Shown here: positions 25,501 to 32,324 of the stretch, piece by piece
Layout of the letters: each line of letters begins with the position of its first letter
Numbering within the stretch: the stretch's first letter is position 1
DNA from: an uncultured Oscillospiraceae bacterium
Lineage (GTDB): Bacteria; Bacillota; Clostridia; Oscillospirales; Oscillospiraceae
Assembly: GCA_934675115.1 (NCBI GenBank)
Contig: CAKUPH010000013.1
Location: forward strand, 1-36,830
Reading direction: 5' to 3'
Length of the DNA: 36,830 bases
Translations under genes and position numbers: made by a program
The notes under the pieces: generated by a model
Seen by the model: only the letters and a program-made list of their open reading frames with translations
The model's database searches: none
Told to the model about the DNA's origin: nothing

Positions 25501-28500
25501 CTGTCACCGCAGACAGGAGCGTCGCGGCGGCAGGGGAGACCGTCACCCTGACCGTGACCCCCGCCGCGGGCTATCACCTCAAGGAAGGCTCTCTCAAGGC
25601 CAACGACGAGGTGATCTCCGGCAATACCTTCATTATGCCCGCGCGGGCCGTCACCGTAACGGCCCTCTTTGAGCAGGACGCCGTCACGCCCACCGTCGGC
25701 GAGTACAAGGACGGCACCTACGAGGGTACCGCGCAGGGCAAGATCGGCCCGGTGACCGTCCGTGTCACCGTTGAAAACGGCTTTATTACCTCCGTCGAGG
25801 TTCTGGAGCAGAAGGAAACCAAGACCTACTGGGAAATGGCTGTCGAGATCATCAAACGCATCATCGGCATCGGCAACGATACCGATCTGGACGCCGTGGA
25901 TACGGTCACGGAGGCGACGAAGTCCAGCGAAGCCATCAAGGAAGCCGTCAAGAACGCGCTGCACGGCGCAATCCGCGACGACTCCGGCATTTTCGACTCC
26001 GGCAACGGCACGGAGCAGTCCCCCTATCTTATCTGCACCGTGGCGCAGCTTCAGGCATTTGCCGCCGCTGTCAACGCGGGCACCGACTATGCCGGTAAGT
26101 TTGTCGCCCTTGGCGCGAACATCAATATGACCGGCGAGACCTTTACGCCCATCGGCTATACCGAGCACAGCAGAAACATCGGCTTTGCCGGTACTTTCGA
26201 TGGCCGCGGCTATGCCGTGACCCACATCACCTGTGGCACCGGCTCCGCTCCCGCGCGGTATGAGTCCACCGGCTTCTTTGGCGTTGTGGCCCGGGGCGGC
26301 GTGGTCAAGAACCTCAACGTGGGTATCGACAAGTTCTATAACGACTACAGCGTTGAGGATGGCATCATCTGCGCCGGCGGCATCGCGGGTGTGCTGGAAA
26401 GCGGCGCGCTCATCGATCACTGCTCCGTCAGCGGTGGGGATCAGACCTTCTCCATCAACAGCGGCAAGACCGCCGCCATCGGCGGCCTTGTGGGCCGCAT
26501 GATGTACGGCAGCTCCGTTTCCAACAGCTGGAGTGATGTGGGCCTGAGCTACGGGACGACGGCTCTCTCTGCGGTCGTGGTCTCCATGGGCGGCATCTGC
26601 GGCAAGCAGGAACAGGGCAGCCTGATCGCCAACTGCGCCTCCTTCGGCACTGTGCCCGGTATGATCGGGACGGGTACCCTCCGGGTGGGTGGCCTTGTGG
26701 GCTGCTCCAACGGCGCAGTCTACAACTGCTACACCAACAGCAAGACCAAGGCGAACATCCTGCTGGATGACGCTAGCACGGCCATCGGTTTTCTGGTCGG
26801 CTCCACCGAGTCCGGCTGTGCGCTTTATCAGTGCTACTATGACAAAAACGCCGACCAGCTCAGCAACGTCGATCTGGCGGGTGATCCATCCGAGGGCAAG
26901 ACCGAGCGCCGTCAGGTCACCGGTTGGGACAATGGCTCCGCTGTCAAGATCGATGAGACCTACACGGTGGCAAAGACCGCGTCTGAGCTTGCGTCCAGCG
27001 CCTTTGCGTCCGTGCTGAACGACAACCGCAAAAACACCTACAAAACCGCGGCCAGCACTTACTTCAAGTCGCTGAAAGTACTGGACAGCGATGTGAGCAT
27101 CTTTGAGGACCGCTGCGATAACGGGTTCCTCCAGTGGGCGCTGACCGGTGACCGGGTCCTGTTCGGCGACATCGCCGTCGTCACCTATGACATCACCTTC
27201 GTGGAACTGCTGGCGCAGCAGAACGTGCCCTTCGGCACGGCCAAGGGCGATATCGTTCTTCCCGCCGCAGTGGAGGTCACGCTGGACAACAACACGACGC
27301 GGACGCTCTCCGTCGTGTGGAGCTGTGATAACTACAACGGCCAGAAGGCTGGCAGCTACACCTTTACCGGTACCCTGGTCCTGGCCGACGGCATCACCAA
27401 CACCCGGAACTTCATGGCCTATGTTGTTGTAAACGTCGGGGAAGAGGAGACCGGTACGCACAGCATCACCGCCGTTTCGCCTGTGGCGGGCCGGACGGTC
27501 CCCGTCGGCACGGCGCAGAGCGGCATCTCTTTGCCCGAGACGGTGGAGGTCACTTTGGATGACAACACGAAGCGGAATGTTTCCGTTGTGTGGAGCTGTG
27601 ACAGCTACGACGGCCAGACCGCCGGAAGCTACATCTTTACCGGCACCCTGATTCTGCCCGATGGCATCACCAATCCTAACGGTCTCACCGCGTCCGTGGT
27701 CGTCACGGTGGCGGACAGCCAGACCAAGGCCTACTCCCTCACCGTCATCGGCGGCACCGGCAGCGGCACTTACGCCGCCGGCGATCTGGTCTGGGCCGCG
27801 GCGGTGGCTCCCTCTACCGGCAAGGTGTTCACCGGCTGGACCGCCGTGGGCATCACGCTGTTCAACGCCAGCGAGCCTTCACTGACCTTCATCATGCCGG
27901 ACAATGATGTGATCCTTGTTGCCCACTGGGAGAACGCGTCCTCCGGCGGCGGCCAGACCGGCGGCCAGCCGTCCACCGGGAATCCCACCGGGACTTACAA
28001 AGTCAGTGTGGAGCCCGCCGTCAACGGCAAAGTCAGCGCCGACAAGACCAGCGCCGAAGAGGGCGCGAAGGTCGCGCTGACCGTGATGCCTGATGTGGGC
28101 TATGCCCTTCGTGGACTGACCATCAGTGACACCAACGGCAAAAAGATCTTCTTCTCCATGGAAAACGGCAAGTACACCTTCACCATGCCCGCGTCCGATG
28201 TCACCGTCAAGGCGGTATTCGCCAAGAACAGCAGCAACTCCTTCAGCGATGTTGCCGAGGGCGACTACTTCTATGACGCAGTCAAGTGGGCGGTGGAAAA
28301 CGGTGTTACCAACGGCACGGGCGGCACGGCCTTCAGCCCGGATATGCCCTGCACCCGCGCGCAGATCGTCACGTTCCTGTGGCGCGCCGCCGGAAGCCCG
28401 GCTCCCAAGAGCAGCGTGAACCCCTTCGCTGACGTCAGCTACGGCGCATACTATTACAGCGCTGTGCTCTGGGCGGTGGAGAACGGCATCACCAAGGGCA

Positions 28501-28778
28501 CCACGGACACCACCTTCTCCCCGGACGCGGTATGCTCCCGTGGGGAAAGCGTGACCTTCATTTACCGTGACATTCAGCGGAACGGCGGCGGCTTCACCGG
28601 CGCGTGGATGTTCCACGTCCCGTTCACCGACGTCCCCGACTGGGCCTTTGAGGCCGTGGCGTGGTGCTACATGACGGGCATCACCAAAGGCACGGGCAAG
28701 ACGACCTTCTCCGTCAATGCGGACTGCACCCGCGGACAGATCGTCACCCTGCTCTATCGCGCCTATCAGGATAACTGA
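19557..28778 (+). CDS. Giant SLH-anchored subtilisin-like surface protease with FMN-binding-like module
   Basis: A secreted protein of about 3073 residues. A signal peptide (KRRIIAFLTAALLMFPSN, Ala-rich cleavage region near 26) precedes an S8 protease domain with Asp188 in VDSGLE, His262 in DHGVHVAG and Ser597 in SGTSMATP, with a PA insert at about 462-525. Then come Fn3-like domains (about 690-1090), four adhesin or choice-of-anchor J-like modules each opening with a DF/NF..G..PxGW motif (about 1098, 1336, 1521, 1799), InlB-like repeats between them, an FMN-binding-like module (2049-2136), GLUG repeats (2148-2435), two tandem Ig-like domains (2543-2722), two more InlB-like repeats, and three SLH domains (2895-3073). 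I prefer the TTG at 19557 (AAAGGAAG upstream, gives MKRR); the ATG at 19512 would add 15 charged residues. The layout is of the lactocepin/C5a-peptidase type, anchored to secondary wall polymers. Confidence 0.9.
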   Translation: MKRRIIAFLTAALLMFPSNLAAAAAAEVQEPPREPVSSTGARVEQIKSSDGLTTYEPEVTYEPDDYVTVIVELEAAPVLHTVDGAVNTVNKSALLSQQKAVQSKISRQVLGGAALEVMDSYSVVVNGFSTKVPFGKLDEIRALSGVANAYVAPEFKVAPDMTASMTTFGGLENSSGYRGEGMVIAIVDSGLEITHSVFKDAPNSPALTQTKVAEAVAKYDLAAEGKMAGVTANQLYRTAKVPFAFDYADNDLDVNPGSAGDHGVHVAGIAAANEGIAADVVGVAPQAQILAMKVFSSSGSNGATWDDILAAMEDAVRLGADVINLSLGATCGYSSPEGDEGVISTLATVVNAGVLLSVAAGNEYSSALGTRIGKGHALTANPDYGTVASPASYGASLAVASVEKAATIQSSYFTVGDRKIAYQDTAEEDDVTGLPADAVTFKSLGASERQFVSVPGSGAAADYEGLDVTGKIVLVSRGSITYEAKRAAAKSAGAAGMIVYNNEPGMLYMQFDNYDLPSAFISMVDGKYLAALAESEQKLTISMSRGEVDNPTDGEMSDFSSWGVTPELTLKPDITAPGGNIKSATVNNGYTTKSGTSMATPYVSGAMAVVKQYLKAQHAGEADDAQALASLTENLLMSTADVLYVGTAPFSPRKQGAGCVAIAAAVSSPAYLTAVGGGRPKIALGDDVGRKGVYTFSFEVHNYSDSAVTYTVGGTVQTDGAEVTGQIGGVDVWQTTEQPYHLSGTVSADSSTVSVAAGETKTVSVTVTLSDADKTYLNTRFENGMYVEGFVTLTPESGAVLSLPYMGFYGDWTEAPVVDATDYPAVVDDGDNWAQADVNTAGVSSLEGTINTYLGDNPYHPGEVEYLADRNAISPNGDDYLDTLSFVYTGLLRNARTVTYTITDAADSSKVYYTKTVDYEIKSVYSSNYYQIIPCGVESYNKFDPWDGSYRGIKLKNDDKAVVTIECTLPYSEHEVKNDRLSWSFPITIDLEEPEAKNITVTEEDGKYYVDLTVTDNQYVSNVTITNNAESKELASYAVAETTRGAETVLRCDVTGFGENLKIVVNDYACNRKVYQVKAEGNTDNSEVIVPTKSVFKQDFEGDTFPPKGWNVKSTNSSKTWYHGSDYGSKMAMCDHSDTEQQDEWLISPAVDLSQQETKAGIVFDFYTTFYFSVQHHYHNLLVKASTDGENWETIWQLWDWNKNDEFNAWVKTQAKVTIPDKYQDAENVQFAFVYQGKNGSGLWIDNINLYVEDPSMIHTITASASEGGIIDPSGSVTVMDGKSRTFTITPEDKHYIADVKVDGVSVGTPSTYTFSKVTADHTIDVTFGGSDSGQLLIDENFEDGALPEGWVISKTNSGGYYNWRVSQYLSKHWGLYISADEYDSDFSNSGAGQDERIVFAAQDLAGATANLAFQFSANKTRLENGKTVCTLEASTDNGATWTEIWNAKDVVGQLTSGVLNSASSSIGTANVSVAVPEAMLADGVLFSFHYTFPKYATTGTIVFIDNIQLLAEKTSAGDSELILEQDFNDCEVGSTLPDGWTRKNKNSSDTWKISKLGDTLAASCSADTDSEGDYWSGDEYGAGQDEFLISPALNLAGKTATMTFEFSGQKNSLSKTVVSNKTTATLEASLDGGKTWTEIWNAADGSDQLVSGVHSSYVASADFTVEIPEDFLQDGVQFAFRYQTKFGNTGGCTVYVDNIKIFAAGGSQPQPPVEETVTITASAGQGGTITPSGTVTVTKGENQTTFAIAPSEGYEIEDVLVNGQSVGAVETYTFANITENQTIAAFFKTLPEILPTSIHEDFNTGFLPEGWTTDGLSKYYETWKIARSEQLNNSNVAVCTQNFMGMAGSQNEYLILPRIQMQSNMLLTFDFAAAYSEVMTGAIKFTVKATVNNGQSWTEIWNAQTVLSAVSEDDADEYVTGKGSVSIPAAYCTAEARFAFVFESASLGKGSVEVDNVVLDAGGAVDPTLYGITIAAMTNGTVTADRSVAAAGETVTLTVTPAAGYHLKEGSLKANDEVISGNTFIMPARAVTVTALFEQDAVTPTVGEYKDGTYEGTAQGKIGPVTVRVTVENGFITSVEVLEQKETKTYWEMAVEIIKRIIGIGNDTDLDAVDTVTEATKSSEAIKEAVKNALHGAIRDDSGIFDSGNGTEQSPYLICTVAQLQAFAAAVNAGTDYAGKFVALGANINMTGETFTPIGYTEHSRNIGFAGTFDGRGYAVTHITCGTGSAPARYESTGFFGVVARGGVVKNLNVGIDKFYNDYSVEDGIICAGGIAGVLESGALIDHCSVSGGDQTFSINSGKTAAIGGLVGRMMYGSSVSNSWSDVGLSYGTTALSAVVVSMGGICGKQEQGSLIANCASFGTVPGMIGTGTLRVGGLVGCSNGAVYNCYTNSKTKANILLDDASTAIGFLVGSTESGCALYQCYYDKNADQLSNVDLAGDPSEGKTERRQVTGWDNGSAVKIDETYTVAKTASELASSAFASVLNDNRKNTYKTAASTYFKSLKVLDSDVSIFEDRCDNGFLQWALTGDRVLFGDIAVVTYDITFVELLAQQNVPFGTAKGDIVLPAAVEVTLDNNTTRTLSVVWSCDNYNGQKAGSYTFTGTLVLADGITNTRNFMAYVVVNVGEEETGTHSITAVSPVAGRTVPVGTAQSGISLPETVEVTLDDNTKRNVSVVWSCDSYDGQTAGSYIFTGTLILPDGITNPNGLTASVVVTVADSQTKAYSLTVIGGTGSGTYAAGDLVWAAAVAPSTGKVFTGWTAVGITLFNASEPSLTFIMPDNDVILVAHWENASSGGGQTGGQPSTGNPTGTYKVSVEPAVNGKVSADKTSAEEGAKVALTVMPDVGYALRGLTISDTNGKKIFFSMENGKYTFTMPASDVTVKAVFAKNSSNSFSDVAEGDYFYDAVKWAVENGVTNGTGGTAFSPDMPCTRAQIVTFLWRAAGSPAPKSSVNPFADVSYGAYYYSAVLWAVENGITKGTTDTTFSPDAVCSRGESVTFIYRDIQRNGGGFTGAWMFHVPFTDVPDWAFEAVAWCYMTGITKGTGKTTFSVNADCTRGQIVTLLYRAYQDN

Positions 28779-28808
28779 CCGGCCATACCGGCTCTGACGG
28801 TATCGTAA

Positions 28809-28848
28809 AAAAATCCCCTCTGTCTCCAAAGAGACAGAGGGGATTTTT
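28809..28848. terminator. Strong bidirectional terminator after the surface protease
   Basis: An 18-bp perfect stem (28809-28826 with 28831-28848) with a 4-nt loop; the outer five pairs are A/T so that TTTTT closes it on the + strand and on the - strand alike. It lies 31 bases after the stop codon. Confidence 0.92.
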
Positions 28849-28906
28849 GCATCCGGTGAAGATCGACATGCAGAGACGGAATGAAATCTCGGCGGCTGTC
28901 TGGCAC

Positions 28907-28964
28907 TTGACAATGAAAAAGAAATGCTTATAATAAGAAACGTAAGTTGCGTAACGTATGTTTC
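28907..28964 (+). promoter_or_regulatory. Consensus promoter and palindromic operator of the TetR-ABC operon
   Basis: TTGACA (28907-28912) and TATAAT (28929-28934) are both perfect, with 16 bases between them. Directly after the -10 lies a 28-bp imperfect palindrome (28937-28964) with outer arms GAAAC/GTTTC and inner GTT/AAC; 11 of 14 positions per half match. It would cover the transcription start, the expected place for an autorepressor site. A very strong promoter under a tight operator fits a TetR-controlled exporter. Confidence 0.8.
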
Positions 28965-28983
28965 TTTTTGTGGAGGGATGACA

Positions 28984-29562
28984 GTGCCGCCGAAATTCAT
29001 GTTTACAAAAAAGGAGATCGTTGCCGCCGCGCTGAATATCGTCAGGAGCGCCGGGATGTCCGGTCTGACGGCCCGGACGCTGGCGGCGGAGCTTGGCTGC
29101 TCGGTCAAGCCCATTTTCGGTCTGTTCCGGAGCATGGAGGAGGTCCAGCAGGAGGTCCTTGCCGCTGCCAATGAGCTCTATCAAGGGGCCATTCAGACGG
29201 GGATGAGCAGCGGGAAATACCCGCCCTACAAGGCCAGCGGCATGGCGTATATCGGCTTTGCCCGGGAGGAGCGGGAGCTGTTCAAGCTGCTGTTCATGCG
29301 GGACCGGAGCGGCGAGCGTATCGAGGAGGACCGGGAGTCCATCCGGCTGCTGCTGGAGCTGCTCCAAAAGAATTTAGGCGTCAGCGAGGACGATGCCTAC
29401 CTGTTCCATCTGGAAATGTGGGTGTATGTCCACGGCATCGCCACCATGATCGCGACCTCTTATCTGGACTGGGACGATGAATTTGTCAGCAGGGTGCTCA
29501 CGGATGCCTACATCGGGCTGAAATACCGCTATCAGGAGGGATTGGATCATGCCAGCCATTGA
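28984..29562 (+). CDS. TetR-family transcriptional regulator
   Basis: The 192-residue protein has the TetR N-terminal helix-turn-helix: FTKKEIVAAALNIVRSAG, then LTARTLAAELGCSVKPIFGL, with a helical ligand-binding C-terminal domain. The GTG at 28984 is the best start: GGAGGG ends 6 nt before it and it gives the usual MPPKF opening. The ATG at 28978 is too close to that site. The gene overlaps the ABC ATPase gene by 14 nt, so it most likely represses its own operon through the palindrome upstream and is released by the exported compound or a related signal. Confidence 0.9.
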   Translation: MPPKFMFTKKEIVAAALNIVRSAGMSGLTARTLAAELGCSVKPIFGLFRSMEEVQQEVLAAANELYQGAIQTGMSSGKYPPYKASGMAYIGFAREERELFKLLFMRDRSGERIEEDRESIRLLLELLQKNLGVSEDDAYLFHLEMWVYVHGIATMIATSYLDWDDEFVSRVLTDAYIGLKYRYQEGLDHASH

Positions 29563-30277
29563 AACCGAGAAGCTGAGAAAGGAATACAAGGACATTACGG
29601 CGGTGGACGGCTTCGACCTGCGGGTGGAGCAGGGGGAGTTGTTTGCTCTGCTGGGCGTCAACGGCGCGGGAAAGACCACCACCATCAAAATGCTGTCCTG
29701 CCTGTGCCGCCCCACATCCGGCGACGCACACCTGAACGGGAAGAGCATCGTCCACGACGCGGCGGCGGTCAAGGCTATCATCGGCGTGTCTCCGCAGGAG
29801 ACGGCGGTGGCGCCCAACCTGACCGTAAAGGAAAATCTGGAACTGATGTGCGGTGTACACGGTTTTTCCCGAGAAAAGCAGACGGAAAAAATGGCGGAGC
29901 TATCCGGGCAGTTTGGGTTGGATAGCGTTCTGAAGAAAAAAGCCGGGAAGCTGTCCGGCGGCTGGCAGCGCAGGCTCAGTATCGCCATGGCGCTCATCAG
30001 CGAGCCGCAGATACTCTTTCTGGACGAGCCGACGCTGGGTCTTGACGTGCTGGCGCGGAGCGACCTCTGGGACTCCATCCGCGCCCTGAAAGGGAAAATC
30101 ACCATCGTACTGACCACCCATTACATGGAGGAGGCGGAAGCCCTCTCCGACCGCATCGGCATCATGAAGGGCGGGAAGCTGCTCATGGTGGGAACGGCGG
30201 AGGAGCTGAAGCGCGCGGCGGGGAAGGACAAATTTGAAGAGGCATTCGTCGCCATCGTGAAGGGGGAGACCATATGA
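29549..30277 (+). CDS. ABC transporter ATP-binding protein (DrrA/CcmA-like exporter type)
   Basis: The 242-residue ATPase has Walker A GVNGAGKTT (36-44), the signature LSGGWQRR at 135 (Trp in place of the usual Gln), Walker B ILFLDEP near 155 and the H-loop TTHYMEEA. The arrangement and size fit ATPases of two-component ABC-2 exporters for drugs, antibiotics or peptides. AGGAGG lies before ATG 29549; the stop overlaps the permease start as ATGA. Confidence 0.92.
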   Translation: MPAIETEKLRKEYKDITAVDGFDLRVEQGELFALLGVNGAGKTTTIKMLSCLCRPTSGDAHLNGKSIVHDAAAVKAIIGVSPQETAVAPNLTVKENLELMCGVHGFSREKQTEKMAELSGQFGLDSVLKKKAGKLSGGWQRRLSIAMALISEPQILFLDEPTLGLDVLARSDLWDSIRALKGKITIVLTTHYMEEAEALSDRIGIMKGGKLLMVGTAEELKRAAGKDKFEEAFVAIVKGETI

Positions 30278-31005
30278 GACTGCTTGCCTTTTCCGGCCGG
30301 ACGGCAAAGGAGATTCTGCGGGACCCGCTGAATCTGGGGTTTGGCATCGGCTTTCCGGTGGTTTTGCTGCTGCTTTTGTCCGCCATTCAGGCCAATGTCC
30401 CGGTGAGCCTGTTTGAGATTCAACACCTTGCCCCCGGCATCACCGTGTTCGGCCTTGCGTTTCTGACGCTCTTTTCCGCGACGCTGATCGCAAAGGATCG
30501 GGAGAGCGCCTTTTTGGCGAGACTTTACACCACGCCGCTGACGGCGGCGGATTTCATTCTGGGCTATCTGCTGCCCATTCTGCCCATCGCGCTGGCCCAG
30601 AGTGTCATCTGCTACGCCGTAGCCGCCGTTCTGGGGCTGCGTATCACGGTAAACGTCCTGTATGCGGTGCTGCTCATGCTGCCAGTCTCGCTGTTTTTCA
30701 TCGCCGTGGGACTGCTGTGCGGCAGCATGTTGAACGTCAAGCAGGTGGGCGGCGTTTGCGGCGCGCTGTTCACCAACCTGTCCGCGTGGCTGTCCGGCAC
30801 GTGGTTCGATCTGAAGCTGGTGGGCGGGGCGTTCAAAAAGATTGCCTACGCGCTGCCCTTTGTCCATGCGGTGGAGCTGGAACGGGCCGCGCTGAACGGG
30901 ATTTTTTCTGATATTTTGCCGAACCTCATCTGGGTGCTCTGCTATGCCGCCGTGGCCGCGGCCCTTGCTGTCTGGCTGTTTCTGCGGCAGATGAAGCGGC
31001 GGTAG
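30274..31005 (+). CDS. ABC-2 type permease
   Basis: The 243-residue protein has about six transmembrane segments, with a cytoplasmic N-terminus (FSGRTAKEILRDPLNLGFG) and the ABC-2 family pattern of a long hydrophobic middle (SATLIAKDRESAFLARLYTT, then several membrane helices). It forms the channel for the ATPase encoded just upstream with a 4-nt overlap. Substrate unknown; the TetR partner suggests a toxic or signalling compound. Confidence 0.88.
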   Translation: MRLLAFSGRTAKEILRDPLNLGFGIGFPVVLLLLLSAIQANVPVSLFEIQHLAPGITVFGLAFLTLFSATLIAKDRESAFLARLYTTPLTAADFILGYLLPILPIALAQSVICYAVAAVLGLRITVNVLYAVLLMLPVSLFFIAVGLLCGSMLNVKQVGGVCGALFTNLSAWLSGTWFDLKLVGGAFKKIAYALPFVHAVELERAALNGIFSDILPNLIWVLCYAAVAAALAVWLFLRQMKRR

Positions 31006-31017
31006 AAACAGCAAACC

Positions 31018-31055
31018 AACCCCCGCATGGCCTGCTTGAGGGCCATGCGGGGGTT
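31018..31055 (+). terminator. Terminator of the TetR-ABC operon
   Basis: A perfect 15-bp stem (31018-31032 with 31041-31055, 8-nt loop) begins 13 bases after the permease stop and is followed by CTTTGTTTT. It is a clear rho-independent terminator. Confidence 0.9.
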
Positions 31056-31122
31056 CTTTGTTTTGCCGCTGCTTCTTCCGGCTTTCCTGCGCATATTCGG
31101 ATACCGGAAAGCATACCGGAAT

Positions 31123-31137
31123 AAGCCCGGAGATTTG
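31123..31137 (+). repeat. Left 15-bp direct repeat flanking the IS30-like element
   Basis: AAGCCCGGAGATTTG occurs here and again at 33024-33038, in the same orientation, exactly bounding the inserted element. It fits a target-site duplication or att-like core; the bases on either side of the two copies differ. Confidence 0.85.
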
Positions 31138-31156
31138 CGCAAATGTCAAGTAAATT

Positions 31157-31164
31157 GTGCGAAA
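31157..31164 (+). repeat. Left terminal inverted repeat core
   Basis: GTGCGAAA here is matched in inverse orientation at 32998-33005. Weaker similarity extends inward (AAGATAGAATAA against GAGCTAATAA read from the right end). The two cores are 19 and 18 bases from the flanking direct repeats. Confidence 0.55.
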
Positions 31165-31188
31165 AAGATAGAATAATTTTTTGAGGGC

Positions 31189-32193
31189 TCATGCGGCGCG
31201 GTCAAAAGCGAGCTCGAACGCTTGCGCCGAGGACATAAAGCCGAGTATTTCTCGCGGGTAGTTGTTGAGCCACGTCTCGACGCGCTTCACTTCCGCCGCC
31301 GTCACCTTGTCGAAGTCCGTCCCTTTCGGGAACTGCCGCCGTATCATGCGGTTAATGTTCTCATTCGTGCCGCGCTCACAAGAGCTATACGCATGGCAGT
31401 AATAGACCGTCGTCCGCTTTGCATCCTTGCGCCGGGCGCTCCGCTCGATGCCGTCAGCATCCGCGAACTCGGAGCCATTGTCTACGGTTATCGTTTTGAA
31501 TATCCGATAGAACGCCGCACCATAAAGGCGCTCGAGGCGGTCTAATGCCGCGACGACCGTCTCGGCGCGCCCGTCCTTAATGCGGATAATGATTTCCCGC
31601 CGCGTGACGCGCTCGGAGAGGACGAGGAGGCGGGCTTTCGTCCGCTTCTTTCCGACGACGGTATCCATTTCCCAATGTCCCGGCTCCTGCCGCTCGTTGA
31701 TATACTCCGGCCTCTGCTCTATGCTCGTGCCGCTGGATGCCCGAGCCTGTTTCTTGCGGATTGTTCTATGCTTCTTTTTGCGGTCGCCCTTTTCCGGGAG
31801 GTCTTGATTTGTGAGCGTGAGGAAAACGCCGTCCTCGACGTATTTATAAATCGTCGCACGGCAAAAGGTTATTCCGAAGTGTTTATATTTTTCCTGCTTG
31901 AGTAGAGCGCACACCGCCGCCGGGGAATAGTCCTCGTTTCCGATTTTGTCCTCGATAAACTGCGCGGCGGCGTGATTTTTCCCAATCTTGAGCGGAGCGC
32001 CTTTCGCGGCGAGCCCCTCTTGATAGCGCGCCTCGGCCTTTTCCGGGCTATACCGCTCCTCGGTCGTATAATCGGAGTTTAGATGCTCATACGTCCCGCG
32101 CTTGAGCTCGCGGTAAACGGTGCTGATATGTACGCCCAGCTCCTCGGCGATTTCCTTTTTTGAGTGTCCATGCTTGAGCATCGTCTCGAGCAT
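31189..32193 (-). CDS. IS30-family transposase, N-terminus detached by frameshift
   Basis: The 334-codon frame carries an IS30-type DDE transposase. A helix-turn-helix (KKEIAEELGVHISTVYRELK) lies near residue 12-31, followed by the integrase core with Asp in HWEMDTVVG, Asp in TVDNGSEF and Glu in ERGTNENINRMIRR, and the typical LNNYPREILGF near the end. A -1 shift joins it to the frame beginning at 32309, giving about 373 residues, close to the usual family length. The frame as it stands starts at an ATG in the middle of the first HTH region with no clear ribosome binding site, so activity is doubtful unless a restart or frameshifting occurs. Confidence 0.88.
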   Translation of the reverse strand: MLETMLKHGHSKKEIAEELGVHISTVYRELKRGTYEHLNSDYTTEERYSPEKAEARYQEGLAAKGAPLKIGKNHAAAQFIEDKIGNEDYSPAAVCALLKQEKYKHFGITFCRATIYKYVEDGVFLTLTNQDLPEKGDRKKKHRTIRKKQARASSGTSIEQRPEYINERQEPGHWEMDTVVGKKRTKARLLVLSERVTRREIIIRIKDGRAETVVAALDRLERLYGAAFYRIFKTITVDNGSEFADADGIERSARRKDAKRTTVYYCHAYSSCERGTNENINRMIRRQFPKGTDFDKVTAAEVKRVETWLNNYPREILGFMSSAQAFELAFDRAA

Positions 32194-32309
32194 GCCTCAC
32201 GGTCAGAGGCGAAGCCGCGCCCGCGCTCCTCCATTGTGCCGGAGACGGCCTCCGCGACGGCGGCTTGCAAGTTTGCCATAAGCCGGACTCTCGAACTCGT
32301 TTCGCTCAT
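32079..32309 (-). pseudogene. Detached N-terminal reading frame of the IS30-like transposase
   Basis: The frame starts at ATG 32309 with AAGGAGGAG 8 nt upstream, the best ribosome binding site of the transposase region. Its first 39 residues, ending in FASDREA, line up with the region that should precede MLETMLKHG of the transposase: the small HTH protein of the same element has LEERRIIEEMYAKG at the equivalent place. After residue 39 the frame goes on into unrelated residues to a stop at 32079. One lost base at about 32193-32195 explains the break. Confidence 0.6.
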
Positions 32310-32324
32310 TGTGTTACTCCTCCT

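Noticed and set aside
20481..27461. A continuous open frame of 2326 codons on the - strand, antisense to the giant protease gene
   Set aside because: It is a mirror of strong GC-rich codon bias in the sense gene. Its translation is low-complexity (Gly, Val, His, Asp, Arg rich), with no domain and no start signals, while the sense frame shows many known domains.
32151..32165. Run of six A (on the - strand) giving an A-AAA-AAG heptamer near the transposase start, suggestive of programmed frameshifting
   Set aside because: The heptamer is in phase with the transposase frame, not with the upstream frame, and it lies after residues of the HTH that must already be in the transposase frame. A shift there would remove part of the HTH.
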